This document shows positions 49,501-59,268 of a stretch of DNA of 64,000 nucleotides, one piece after another. The notes under the pieces were generated by a model. That model ran no database searches. It was not told the origin of the DNA and worked only from the letters and a program-made list of their open reading frames with translations. The position numbers and the translations under genes were made by a program. Within the stretch, counting starts at the first letter, position 1; each line of letters opens with the position of its first letter. Source of the DNA: Lepidurus packardi (Eukaryota > Arthropoda > Branchiopoda > Notostraca > Triopsidae); the NCBI GenBank assembly GCA_023053545.1, contig JAKZAN010000007.1:8928001-8992000 (forward strand). The letters are read 5' to 3'.

Positions 49501-50296
49501 TGTGATATTGAAGAGCTTGGGTACTACGCCTGATAATAAGTTGCTGTCGGTGGAGTTATCCCAGAAACCCGAGTTAAAAAAGTACATGAAGAAGGTCATG
49601 CCCTTTGTTCAGGCTGTAAAAGAGAATGTGAGCAAGAAAGGATTGGGCGCTTTGAATCTTACGATGGATTTTGATGAAAAAGAGATACTGGAATTGAACC
49701 TGTCGTACTTGTGTCATACCTTGGAGGTAAGACGAGTTTGTTTGATTGGCTTTGAGTAAACTTGATTGTGTTTTGATATAGTTGGAAGGGATGAATGTGA
49801 TGTACTCCGATGATCCTAAAGCGGAAGAGAAAATCCGCGAAGATTGCGTCCCTGGTGTTCCGTACGTTACGTTTTACGTCCAGCCCAGTGTGCTGGTTAA
49901 GTTTGTAAACCCACAGCCTTCGAGTGGGTGTTTTGAAGTCAGCTTGCCTGTTATGGAGGGAGACAATACTAGGAAACTGGCTGTAAGATTGGCAAAACAG
50001 GAAAAAAACGTTAAAGGTATGAATCTAAACTGGAATCTTAGATGTTTAGAATCTTCTTAGATGTTTGGTTCAATTTTGGAATATTTGTAGATGGAAGGAG
50101 AGTCAAGATTTATCGCTATGAAGATCCGGTTTTGGGACCTCGGAAGATACCAGCGTTTGGACAGCCTGAAGAGGGCAAAATCGAAATTAAAGATAGTGAA
50201 ACCATTGAAGTTGACATTGAATCGCGCAAAGTGTGGGTACGAGCGAATGGGACGAAAGTAGATGCGGGATTGCAATTAGCTTATGTACTGTCATGA
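43579..50296 (+). CDS. Cytoplasmic leucyl-tRNA synthetase, 17 coding exons
   Basis: It charges tRNA-Leu with leucine in the cytosol; in animals it is also part of the multisynthetase complex. Exons: 43579-43806, 43882-44097, 44165-44326, 44682-44926, 44987-45212, 45818-46036, 46111-46376, 46453-46640, 47753-47891, 47955-48225, 48455-48593, 48715-48820, 48893-49124, 49183-49449, 49514-49726, 49782-50016 and 50091-50296. All are GT-AG and in phase, giving 1185 aa, close to the roughly 1176 aa of the human protein. The HIGH signature is HLGH (65-68) after YPYMNGRL. The editing domain contains [12 protein letters not shown] and [15 protein letters not shown]. The KMSKS loop (720-724) is split exactly after its Lys by intron 10. 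The tRNA-binding region has [13 protein letters not shown]. Introns are mostly 55-76 nt, but introns 3, 5, 8 and 10 are swollen by minisatellites. A variant poly-A signal ATTAAA lies at 50421-50426. Confidence 0.97.
44355..44655. repeat. ~67-bp tandem repeat in LARS1 intron 3
   Basis: About 4.4 copies of a unit containing ccaagttatttaatatgtaa and ttatttcaagttattttcaa. Confidence 0.9.
45240..45810. repeat. AT-rich degenerate repeat filling LARS1 intron 5
   Basis: Repeated attcaaaatatttcaaaatt words over about 500 bp. The words resemble those in intron 8. Confidence 0.75.
46650..47750. repeat. Repeat-filled LARS1 intron 8 with a partial copy of exon 9
   Basis: From about 46800 to 47220 the intron repeats aattcaaaaataattcaaaa and aaattcaaagaaaattc words. 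A larger duplication then joins about 47215-47410 with about 47520-47779. It includes the 3' splice site and the first 27 nt of exon 9: 47384-47410 equals 47753-47779. Using the upstream copy would add a short out-of-family peptide and reach a stop codon within about five codons of the copied part. Confidence 0.85.
48279..48438. repeat. 20-bp minisatellite in LARS1 intron 10
   Basis: About eight copies of gtaaataagtttttaaatat, with a ttgttaaatat variant in the last three. It lies just before the exon starting with MSKS. Confidence 0.95.
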
Positions 50297-50735
50297 CCTT
50301 CTGGGAAGTGAAATCTGGGGGAATTACATATTGACAAATACACTGTCAACATTACTTTGTTTAGGCTTGATTTTGTGTATTGATTATTCTTATTCAGGCG
50401 AGAATTGTTTTTTTGTGTGGATTAAATTCACAAGTGTTCATAATTTTTTGGTTCATAGTTAGTTTTGAGTTAGTTATTTGTATGGCCATTTGTGACGAAT
50501 GGAACGTTTTAGATCCCGACAAAAGGTTTGCAGAAAACCTGTGATACATATCTTGGCCGTTCGAATTTGGCGCCCACCGGATTGTTTATATTTGCTCCTA
50601 GACGCAGTTACTGGAAGTGACTGTCAGTTAACTTTCCAATCCGTAGTGACCATAGGTTTCGAAATCGAAATCTGTACACTGGCTCAGTCCATAGTTAGTA
50701 CTATTTATAGGTGTTCCAACGAATTTTAAATATAA
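50297..50735. other. LARS1 3' UTR and flank
   Basis: It contains the ATTAAA at 50421-50426. Nothing else is recognised. Confidence 0.5.
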
Positions 50736-50806
50736 GCCCATGACCGCGTGGATAACACGCACGACTGGGGACCCAAAGGTCCACGGTTCGATTCCCGGTC
50801 GAGGCA
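50736..50806 (+). pseudogene. Degenerate tRNA-like sequence, probable tRNA-derived SINE head
   Basis: A perfect RNA polymerase III B-box (ggttcgattcc, 50785-50795) follows a weaker A-box-like tgaccgcgtgg (50741-50751). The 71-nt segment ends with gaggcac. In a cloverleaf, only three of five T-stem pairs and about four of seven acceptor pairs form, so it is not a functional tRNA. It is immediately followed by a foldback sequence, which fits a tRNA-derived SINE or a mobilised pseudogene. Confidence 0.6.
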
Positions 50807-50838
50807 CTTTATTTCGTCAAAAAAACTAAATATTAAAT

Positions 50839-50982
50839 GGCTCCCTTTCCCTGTACCATATGGCTTCCCGGCAAGGTTCCTATTCTCATATTCGAAATTG
50901 TGATGCTTCGGCATTACGAGCTCGAATATCGTCAATAGGAAACCGAGCAGGGGAGTTGGGAACAGGGAAAAGGGGCGAGGCT
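50839..50982. repeat. Imperfect ~144-bp foldback
   Basis: The left arm (ctccctttccctgt, aaggttcctatt, catattcga) and the right arm (tcgaatatcg, caataggaaacc, aacagggaaaagg) are imperfect inverted copies about 58 nt long around a loop near 50905. It starts 32 bp beyond the tRNA-like segment and may belong to the same element. Confidence 0.7.
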
Positions 50983-50989
50983 CTCAATT

Positions 50990-51969
50990 TTTGACGATTT
51001 TTCAAGGGGACCCCCTTGATACAGCATTATTCCTTATGGAGAAAAGCCCTGAAAAAGCTTTCCCAGCTCGAAAAGGAGCCACGCCCCCTTTTTGGTCCAA
51101 TCCACCAATAGGATTCGTCCATTTCGGAAACCACGCCTTCTTTTCTAGCGGCTTTTTTGAAAAATCACGCAGAAATATGAAAAATTTTCATTTTTATTGC
51201 AAAAATTTCAAATAATATATAAAAGGACATTTTTGGAAACGAGATTTTACGGGAAACTTTTTGGTACAACAAATAAGGAATTCCGCCAGGAAGCAAAACA
51301 TCTCATTTGCAGAATTTTACAATCTAATTTTCGGAGCTAAGAACAAAAAAGTCACAGAACCAAAATTCCAACGGATTTCTAAAACTGAGTGCTAATAAAG
51401 TAAACAAAAATGTATTTAAGTCAAGACTTTTATTTTTCATTTACCTCTCAAACGCACGGAAGGCTACGAAAGGACCCTGGTGTTTTTTTTTTCACTTCGT
51501 TGGAATGTCTTTTAAAATAAGAGTAAAGCTAAAGCGCTACATGTATAAGGCAAGAGAGACAAGTTAGTCCTAACAAGGATCGTATCACTGAAAAGCGCAA
51601 CAAAACTCGGCACGTTTTTTCTTTTTCACGATAGAAATGGAATGACAGAATTTTGGTTGGTTTGGGAAGAAGAATGTAGCACCCTAGTTCATCATTATTG
51701 TTTTGGTCCGAGTATTAGGATTAATGTTGCTACGCTACCTTTACCCCCCGTACAAGTAGAATGAGATTATGTTTGTCATGATTAAAGCTAATCCTAACCA
51801 TAAGTAAGGCTAGGGATAAGCCTCTAAAAAGATATGCGAGAGTCCGAACTTAACCCTACATTCGAAATGTTTATATATTATGTGGTTAATGCCCGGCTAA
51901 AGCTTGTCCTCTTTCTTTTTCTTTACTGCGCTCCCGATTCCCGCTTACGTAGCTGTGAAAAGAATCACG
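50990..51969. other. 3' UTR/flank of the TNFAIP8-like gene
   Basis: A minus-strand AATAAA lies at 51429-51434, about 540 bp beyond the minus-strand stop. A plus-strand AATAAA is at 51394-51399. No coding sequence is recognised. Confidence 0.45.
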
Positions 51970-52643
51970 TCACATATCTCCCGCATCCAACAACGTATGC
52001 ATGTCCTGAACAATGCGGCACATTAATTCGTGATGTTCTGATGGCCTCTTAAAAATGGCATCCAAGAATGCCGGTTGGCCAAAGAAGGAGAAAACTAGGT
52101 CAATGCGACCTAGGCTTTTATCCGTCAAGTGACGCTGAACCAGCTGCTTTAATAAAGACCGACAATCGGTAACCAACTATAGTAAAAAGGGCTATGATAC
52201 CAAATCCAAAGAAATTTCAATTAAAATAAAATTTTTACTTGTAGAATAAATTTTTGGTCATAGGAAAAATCCACTTCATGAAACGAAATGACTGTCATGG
52301 CGGTGGTATGAAACTTGCTTCGAAACTGATCTGCAATTTTTAAATCTTCAGGCGAAAATTGGTCATTTTTAGCCAAAATTCCAACCTTCACCACAATTTT
52401 AATGATATTCTTGACCACTTTCTCAGATTCTTTCCGATTTTGTGCCTAAAACGATTTTTTTTATTGAGAATTTGAATACTAAGTAAGACTTACGTAAGCT
52501 TTACAGATCCTGTAGACATTATCTAATAAATTTGCGGAAGTTTCGTCGATAAAAACCTTTGCCACCCCCTTTGTGGACACTCGACTTAGGAACTTTTTCT
52601 GAGCTTTAAGGCCAATATCTTTTGCCCGAAATGTGTCCCCCAT
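51970..52643 (-). CDS. TNFAIP8-like (TIPE family) protein, 3 coding exons
   Basis: It belongs to the TIPE family of small cytosolic all-helical proteins that bind phosphoinositide-type lipids and modulate death and inflammatory signalling. Coding exons on the minus strand are 52643-52494, 52445-52239 and 52176-51970, in phase, giving 187 aa, the usual length for the family. The N-terminus has FRAKDIGLKAQKKFLSR. The middle has the AMTVISFHEVDFSYDQKF segment. The C-terminal part has QRHLTDKSLGRIDLVFSFF. The ATG at 52643 was chosen because it follows a good acceptor (ataattag|gggg) only 4 nt upstream. A matching donor after gcaacag at 52731 predicts a 5' UTR intron at 52648-52730. It is divergent from AMACR. 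Confidence 0.92.
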
Positions 52644-52789
52644 CCCCCTAATTATCATCACCAAGAGAATAAAAAGTAAATCAGCTTTGCGTAACCTAAC
52701 TCACTGTACTGAATTATTTATATTTTTTACCTGTTGCTTCGCCAACGGCTTCGATCACACAACAACACAGGAAACGGAACTCGGAACTC

Positions 52790-53130
52790 GTTCCCATCAG
52801 CCAGCAAAGTAACCGCCAAGCCGCGGTTGTAGCCGAACCGCGAACCGCGATAACAAACAGCTGTTTATTGCGTTGCAAAGTTTAACCGCGGTAGAGCAAA
52901 CTTCCAAACCCTTTTTCTGCAACAAATACGATTCCTTTTTAGCTACTAACTTAATGATTACTTAATCTTCACTCTAAAAAATTATATTTATTTAAAAGTA
53001 TACAATTAACCGTTGCTTACTTGTTATAGCAGGCTTGTCGAGCAATAAAGCCCGTTCGTTTAGTCGTAATTAGACACAAATTCCGTATTACAAGTATTCT
53101 AATTACGCTATTAATTAAATTCAGGTGAAC
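52790..53130. promoter_or_regulatory. Candidate bidirectional promoter, TNFAIP8-like/AMACR
   Basis: The region separates two head-to-head genes. It contains the inverted pair ccgcggtt (52821-52828) and aaccgcgg (52884-52891), two aaccgcga words between them, and the perfect 12-bp palindrome aaacagctgttt (52855-52866), an E-box. No TATA box is evident. That it drives both genes is inferred from layout. Confidence 0.4.
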
Positions 53131-53146
53131 AACAATCGCACAATCA

Positions 53147-54467
53147 ATGGCTCTAAAAGGAATCAGAGTCATAGAAATGGCAGGGTTAGCTCCTGCACCG
53201 TTTTGTGGAATGATTTTGTCCGATTTCGGGGCTTCGGTCATCCGCGTCGATAAAGTAAGCCACATTTAAACTAAAAAAATTACGTTCTTGTATGAAGTTA
53301 CACACCTTAGCTAGACAGCGTTCCTATGGATCGACTCGGCCGCGGCAAACGCTCCATCGCAATAGATTTGAAAAGTCAGAATGGACTCGAAATCGTTCGG
53401 CAACTGTGCGGCAAAGCGGATATCCTGATTGAGCCCTTCCGACCTGGTAACTTGAAACACATTCAAATTCTTTCCCTTAATTCCATTCTCGTTTCGCTTT
53501 CCTTTGCAGGAGTCATGGAGAAGATAGGTCTGGGTCCCCAAATCCTCACCAAAGAGAATCCGCGTTTAATCTATGCTCGATTAACCGGATTCGGCCAGAA
53601 CGGTCCTTTTTCGCAAATGGCGGGTCATGATATAAACTACGTAGCTTTATCGGGAATGCTTTCCATGCTAGGACGCACCCCTGCTAACCCCATAGCTCCG
53701 CAGAACCTCTTGGCCGATTTTGCAGGCGGAGGCTTATTGTGTGCTTTAGCAGTAGTTATGGCTCTCTATGAAAGATCCCAATCAAGTTTGGGACAAGTGA
53801 TTGATGCCTCCATGGTCGAAGGAGCAGCCTACGTTGGCTCTTGGTTGTACAAGTCACGTGACTTGCCAGTATGGGGTGCCGGTCGCGGCCAAACTTGGTA
53901 AACCAATTCAAATCTCGTATCCTCCCAGACGTTTTAAGTGACAAATTCGTTAGGTTTGATGGCGGACTCCATTTCTATGAGACGTACGCAACCCAAGATG
54001 GGAAACACATGTCTGTTGGAGCAATTGAGCCCAAGTTCTACGCCGAGCTCGTAACGGTGATCAACCAACACACAAGCACACCTTTTGATTACCCGCAATT
54101 TCCGGAGGATCCTAACCAAGCCAAAGCAGATTTAGCAGCCATTTTTGCGCAAAAAACGCGAAAGGAATGGAGCGATATTTTCGCAAAAGCAGACGCATGC
54201 GTCGTGCCAGTGCTGTCGCTAGACGAAGCGCCTGTACACGCCCATAATGTGGAAAGAGATTCGTTTGTTTATAACGAGAAAAACGAAAACTATGAACCAA
54301 ATCCTGCTCCGATCTTCTCGAGAACGCCTGGCAAGTGTTCCTTGGCAGAGCCCGTTATCGGGCAGCATTCGGTTGAGATTTTGAGAGAATTCGGGTACAA
54401 GGAAGGAGAAATCCGAGATTTGGTTGGCAAAAGAGTTATTTCAAAAATTCAAAATGCCAAACTGTAA
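53147..54467 (+). CDS. Alpha-methylacyl-CoA racemase, 4 exons
   Basis: It interconverts (2R)- and (2S)-methylacyl-CoAs so that branched-chain fatty acids and bile-acid-type side chains can enter beta-oxidation. It belongs to the CoA-transferase family III fold. Exons are 53147-53254, 53311-53446, 53510-53897 and 53954-54467, in phase, giving 381 aa (human protein 382). Family phrases include [35 protein letters not shown] and [14 protein letters not shown]. His121 (in GHDINY) and Asp151 (in LLADF) align with the human catalytic pair His122/Asp152. The C-terminus ends in AKL, a variant type-1 peroxisomal signal, so a peroxisomal location is expected. Exon 2 starts at the upstream of two adjacent acceptors (cttag|ctagac), the one that keeps phase. 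Confidence 0.95.
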
Positions 54468-54531
54468 AGATGCAATCTCAGAACCGTTTAAAAAAGCTTC
54501 TATTACAGTGCAATATAGATAGACGAGGTTA

Positions 54532-54537
54532 AATAAA
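54532..54537 (+). terminator. AATAAA poly-A signal of AMACR
   Basis: The canonical hexamer lies 65 nt past the AMACR stop and 86 nt before the DCP2 stop on the other strand. The convergent 3' ends are therefore within about 155 bp and may overlap. Confidence 0.7.
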
Positions 54538-54622
54538 ATTAAGTTATATCACCAGCTCTTCGCTCGTGATGTATACGGACTGAGTTTGTACCGAAAATAC
54601 ACGATAAATGGGAAAATTAGGC

Positions 54623-56013
54623 TTAGCACCGGATGCAATCTAAAAGAGCTTTCCTATCCAGTCTGAAAGACGTCCAGGAAGGTGCAGACATCACAATTTC
54701 CGTTTCAGCTTTATCTGCACGAAAAGAAATACCAGAATGCGACGCAATTCAGACATTTAAGACGAAATTGGGGGGAAATTAGACAATTTTACCTTGGAAA
54801 AGCTGTTTGCGAGGCAAAGATTTGGGCTTTGCTGCCATGCCAGGGCTGGGCAAGTTCTGTGCTTGTATCATTTGGGTTTTGCGTTGCCGCATGGCCATAA
54901 ATGAAGCTTGTTCTTCCTCTATGGCCTTGATAAAGTTTTGCTGACCTCTTTTCCTGGCACTGGCTGCCATTTCCATTTCTTTGTTCCTTATTTTGCTTAA
55001 ATGAGCTTTCTGCTGCCTAGCAGCGATCCAATTTCGAATTAATCTAGTATGATTGAGTTTGAAAGTCATGAATCTGGAGCTCGTAACACAACGCTTACTT
55101 GACAAAAGGGAAAACTAAGAAGAAGCAATTGGAGCTGAGTCCTAGCTTCACTTTGGGCGTGTTATCCTTCTTGGAGAGCGGAAGATCTTGGACAGGAAAC
55201 CACTGAATGGAGCGGATTTCATTACGAGTGCGAGGAGTAAACTTGGTTGCATGTGGAACTCCACTGACCACGTATAAGCGAGTTAACTGGTCATGGACGG
55301 TGGTTTCCAGGTAATCGTTAGGGTCCATAAGATGGGACATGTCAAAGTTTGTCTCCTCAAAAACCTACAAACCAGAAGACTTTTAGAGATTCTCAAGAAA
55401 TGTGTTGTTTTGAAGAAGTAAAGAAATTACCTCTCGAGCAGCACACTTGGCTGGATCTTCTCCTTCATTAACTTTGCCTTTAGGAAAGCCCCAGGAGGAC
55501 TTGGACCAAAAACCTTGCACTAATAAAACATGGGTCATCTCTTCGTTGATCAAAATAGCTCCAAAAGTCGGAACAGCTTGTTTGTACTCTCGCCATTTTA
55601 CGAGCACCAAGTCCAAAGACGGAGCGTGAAATTGAAGGAATGACACGTGCTGAAAGAATAAACAGTTTCTTAAGTAGTAGTTTCTTAAGACCTTAAGTAG
55701 TAAGAATTATGTTTTGAATTTGTCTTAAAAACGAAGTGTGTAACGCATCACTTACTTTAAAGATGTTTAAAGCGAATTCCTTGAAGCCACAGGCTTTTAA
55801 AGTGGACTTTTCTTCGGAGCAGTAATAATCTAAATAGAACCAATGCGCTAATTCCACTTGGAAACAAACTCGGACGAGATCTTTGCGTTCTTCTTCTGGG
55901 ACATTGATAATGAAGCGACTACTCAATGAATAATTAACACATCTTTATATATACAGTTTGATCATTTACCTTCCTAGATCGTCGAGAATATCTGAGGGAA
56001 TTTTATACTCCAT
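54623..56013 (-). CDS. mRNA-decapping enzyme DCP2, 6 exons
   Basis: It removes the 5' cap from mRNA in the cytoplasm and P-bodies. Minus-strand exons are 56013-55970, 55918-55756, 55649-55431, 55364-55099, 55043-54793 and 54714-54623, giving 344 aa, shorter than the 420-aa human protein. The N-terminal regulatory domain has [12 protein letters not shown] and [11 protein letters not shown]. The Nudix domain follows; its box starts at Gly127 (GKVNEGE) and continues REVFEE (141-146), the catalytic glutamates. Box B includes the helix [11 protein letters not shown], reached by splicing out a 55-nt intron (55098-55044). The chain ends with a short conserved motif, [16 protein letters not shown], at the C-terminus. 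Acceptor tag|tcgc for exon 2 was preferred; using the site 3 nt earlier would add one Ser. Confidence 0.93.
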
Positions 56014-56019
56014 TTCACA

Positions 56020-56868
56020 ACTTCCATACCGGTCTATTTACCAAAAGTTACGACAAAGATTATGACGCCATCTAACGATCAATCAGGCCTTAAACGCCGT
56101 TTTTACCGCCCAAACTTTAAAAAGTCCGTTAGGACAATGCTTTTTAGCAAAATAAACTGAGGCTAATTCCTTTCAAACAATGTAATTTTTCAGCCTTGGA
56201 TAACAAAACATAGCAAGCACGAACTGGGCCATAAGAAGCCCGTTAAACTTCTGGATTGTGTACTCTTCCTGCATTTTATAGTTTGATATACAAATAAAAA
56301 CTTGAAATATTGGGAGATCTCAGTCTGAAAATCCCCCATCGTTTGATTTCCTCCCTAAAGCAGCATTCTAGTTCCACCACAAATATAGTTTTGCCATGAT
56401 AAAAAGTGCAGTTAACTAAATTTGTAAGACTGCTTTTGCTCTGAATTTTTCCAAAATAAAGCTTCGCAACTAGGGGCACAAGCCATAAGGCACTTTGAAA
56501 CGCATCGGACTTTGGGCACAAAACCACAGCAACGGCATTAAAAATGACAAGAAACACAAATCAAACCAAAATACAAAGAAAAAACAGCCCTGATTATAAT
56601 GCCTGGGTAAACAAATAGAACAAACAAATAAACAAAATTCGGGCAAGAAAAGCAATCTTAAATTTTCGCTTTCCTCTCTCTTTTCTTGAGAGGGTTAAAA
56701 TTGTTGACTTGAGGTACATGAGCCCAGACGCCACACTACAATTTCTAAGGTAAACGTCTATGGAATGATCAACTGAGGATAAGCAGTAAATTCCCAAAAA
56801 ACTTAAAGCATTGGACGCCAAACCTGCCTTTTCCTACGTCTTCTTTTCTCCTTTCTTTTTTAGCTTTT
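56020..56868. other. DCP2 5' flank and CERT 3' UTR
   Basis: Both flanking genes are on the minus strand. No coding exon is recognised, and no minus-strand AATAAA was found close to the CERT stop. Confidence 0.4.
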
Positions 56869-59237
56869 TCAAAACTGGATAGGTTGGTCTTTGCACTTAT
56901 CGATGACGTACTGGGTAAACCTCTTGAGAAACTTGGGATATTCCCGCTTGTATACAGCACGAAGGGCCGACGTAGGAGCCCAGCCCCCAGGATTCACTAC
57001 AAGAAACACCCATTAAGATGGAACCAAATTACCAAAAAAACGTGGGAAAGTAACGTACCAACAGCACAGTAAGTAATCTTGCAGGTGAGCCTGTCTCGGG
57101 TGAGAGCTTCTCCTTCAGCAGGCGGGTCTAAGAACGTTTGACAGACCAAACAAGCCGTTAATCCCACCCGCACACACTTATTAGCGCCAGCCTGCCAAAT
57201 GAAAACGCAATAAAACTCGGTCCAATCGGTAATCTTCAACCCGACTTCTGCAATACTTACAGGCGCCTCTGAATGCGACGTGGAGTTATTGCAGACAATC
57301 CAAATGTCATGTCCATCCCTGTCCTGCTCATTAGGCACACGACGTACATGGGACCAGAACAATGAATCACGTTGGGAAGCTGGCCAAATCCGTTTATGGA
57401 TTTGGAAAACGACGTGCGTGTCCTCCGCGACAGTTTCCAGTACTTTCAAGTTCTCCACCGTGCCTATGCAAACCATAAAACATTAGCATAAGACTTGTAG
57501 AACTAATAAATTAACACAAGATTGGGCTTTACGAACAATCATTGCCAGAAGTGATTTACAAGAGTTAGAAGCCGCGTTCGTTTTGAACCTTCACTAGTCA
57601 GACTTCCTTGACTTACACTTATAAGCGTTCGTTGTAGCCTAAACTTGGAAATTTTACATGTCGACTTGTAAAGTCTCGAGTTTAAAATGAACGCTTATAA
57701 GCATACGTTTACAATTGCTCCACCCATGGGGCGGTGCTTGAAGAAAGTAAACAAAAGCAATATAGGAATTGTTCGATATCGACTAAAGAGATAAGTAAAC
57801 AAAGGGGCGGGGTTAAGTTTAAGTCTGGGCACTAGAGTCTTGCCTGACTTGAGACCAAAACTAAAAGTCAACTTTAAAGAAAACTCTAATATGCCCAAAG
57901 TCTGGCAAAGTCCACCTATCTCGAACGCTTAAAAGCGCGAAGCAGACTTTTAAAAGTCGGCTTAAACTTTCGTCGAAACGCGACTACATTGAGCAGCTTT
58001 CTAGCTAAAAACTTACTTTCCCATTCTAGTCGGACTGAAGGATCGTAAAAGTAATGACAAAGTTCCCTTCCAGTGACTCCTTTCACAGTATGAACTGCTT
58101 TCAAAGGATCTACAGCGAGTCCATTCACCTCTTCTTCGCGCTTATACATTCGCATTTCACCATCTTCCGCGAACAGTTGCCACACGCCGTCTTCTACCCC
58201 TTTTAAGGCATATTCCAATTGTTCGTGTGAAACGCGATCGATCTGGTTCACGGTACAAAACAGTTATAAAAGTTGTAAAAATCTAGGTCACAACCCCACA
58301 AATTTTAAAATTGATTGTTTACCTCCTTCCACAAGGGATGCGCAGAGGATTTCGAGTTGAATTTCGTTCCCTGCTTGGCACGGAGACGCTCGTAAAACTC
58401 TTGTTCTTCTTCGAGTTTATCCAAGCCTGTTTCAACTGCGTCATAAAACTCTTCTTCTCCGATCGTACTGTGCGGCCCTTCCTAAGAACGGATATGGCCC
58501 AACAATGAATTAGAATGCGTTAGTACCTTGAAACAACATCGCAACAGCTGTTCAGTCAAAATAAACTGTCATAAAAGCTACGTAACACAACAGTTAAAAA
58601 GGAGTAATAGGGAAACGAAACAACAATGAATCTAAATGAAAAAGATTACTTTACTGCGTTATAATTCGATTATCACGACCGCGATTCTACTTGCCCTACA
58701 TAAAAGTCATATTACCCGTTTTTTCCTCCAGCAATTTGTCAACGAGCCACCAACTTTCCACGTTAATGCTTTACGCGGCATTATTTTCCCATGAATGCCT
58801 AAAGGCTCTTCAACCAAATTCTCGTTTGCTCTCAACGCTTTTCTCCCTTTGACCTTTTATCTCCGATATACTGTACACCGAAACCCAACACCATAGGGCG
58901 CTACTCAAAGCCCTCAGGCACTTTGACCCATGTAATGCGGGATGAAGGAAAGTGAACTTTTAAAAGCGAACGTTGAGCTAGATTCGAACTTGGAAATGCG
59001 TAAAATTGCGGTAAAAAAAGTAAAAAAAAGTAAACAAAAATTCGAACTTGGAAATGGTGCGTAAAATTGCGGTAAAAGAAGTAAAAAAAAAAAATTCGAA
59101 CTTAGAAATGGTGCGTAAAATTGCAGTAAAAAAAGTAAAAAAAAGTATTAAAAAAAAAAAAAAAAAAAAAAAAGTAAAAAAAAAATTCGAACTTGGAAAT
59201 GGTGCGTAAAATTGCAGTAAAAAAAGTAAAAAAAAAA

Positions 59238-59268
<31 letters not shown>

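Noticed and set aside
55075-55105. A 25-nt intron or frameshift in DCP2 after PFVK
   Set aside because: A normal 55-nt intron (55098-55044) restores the frame and places the conserved helix [11 protein letters not shown] directly after PFVK.
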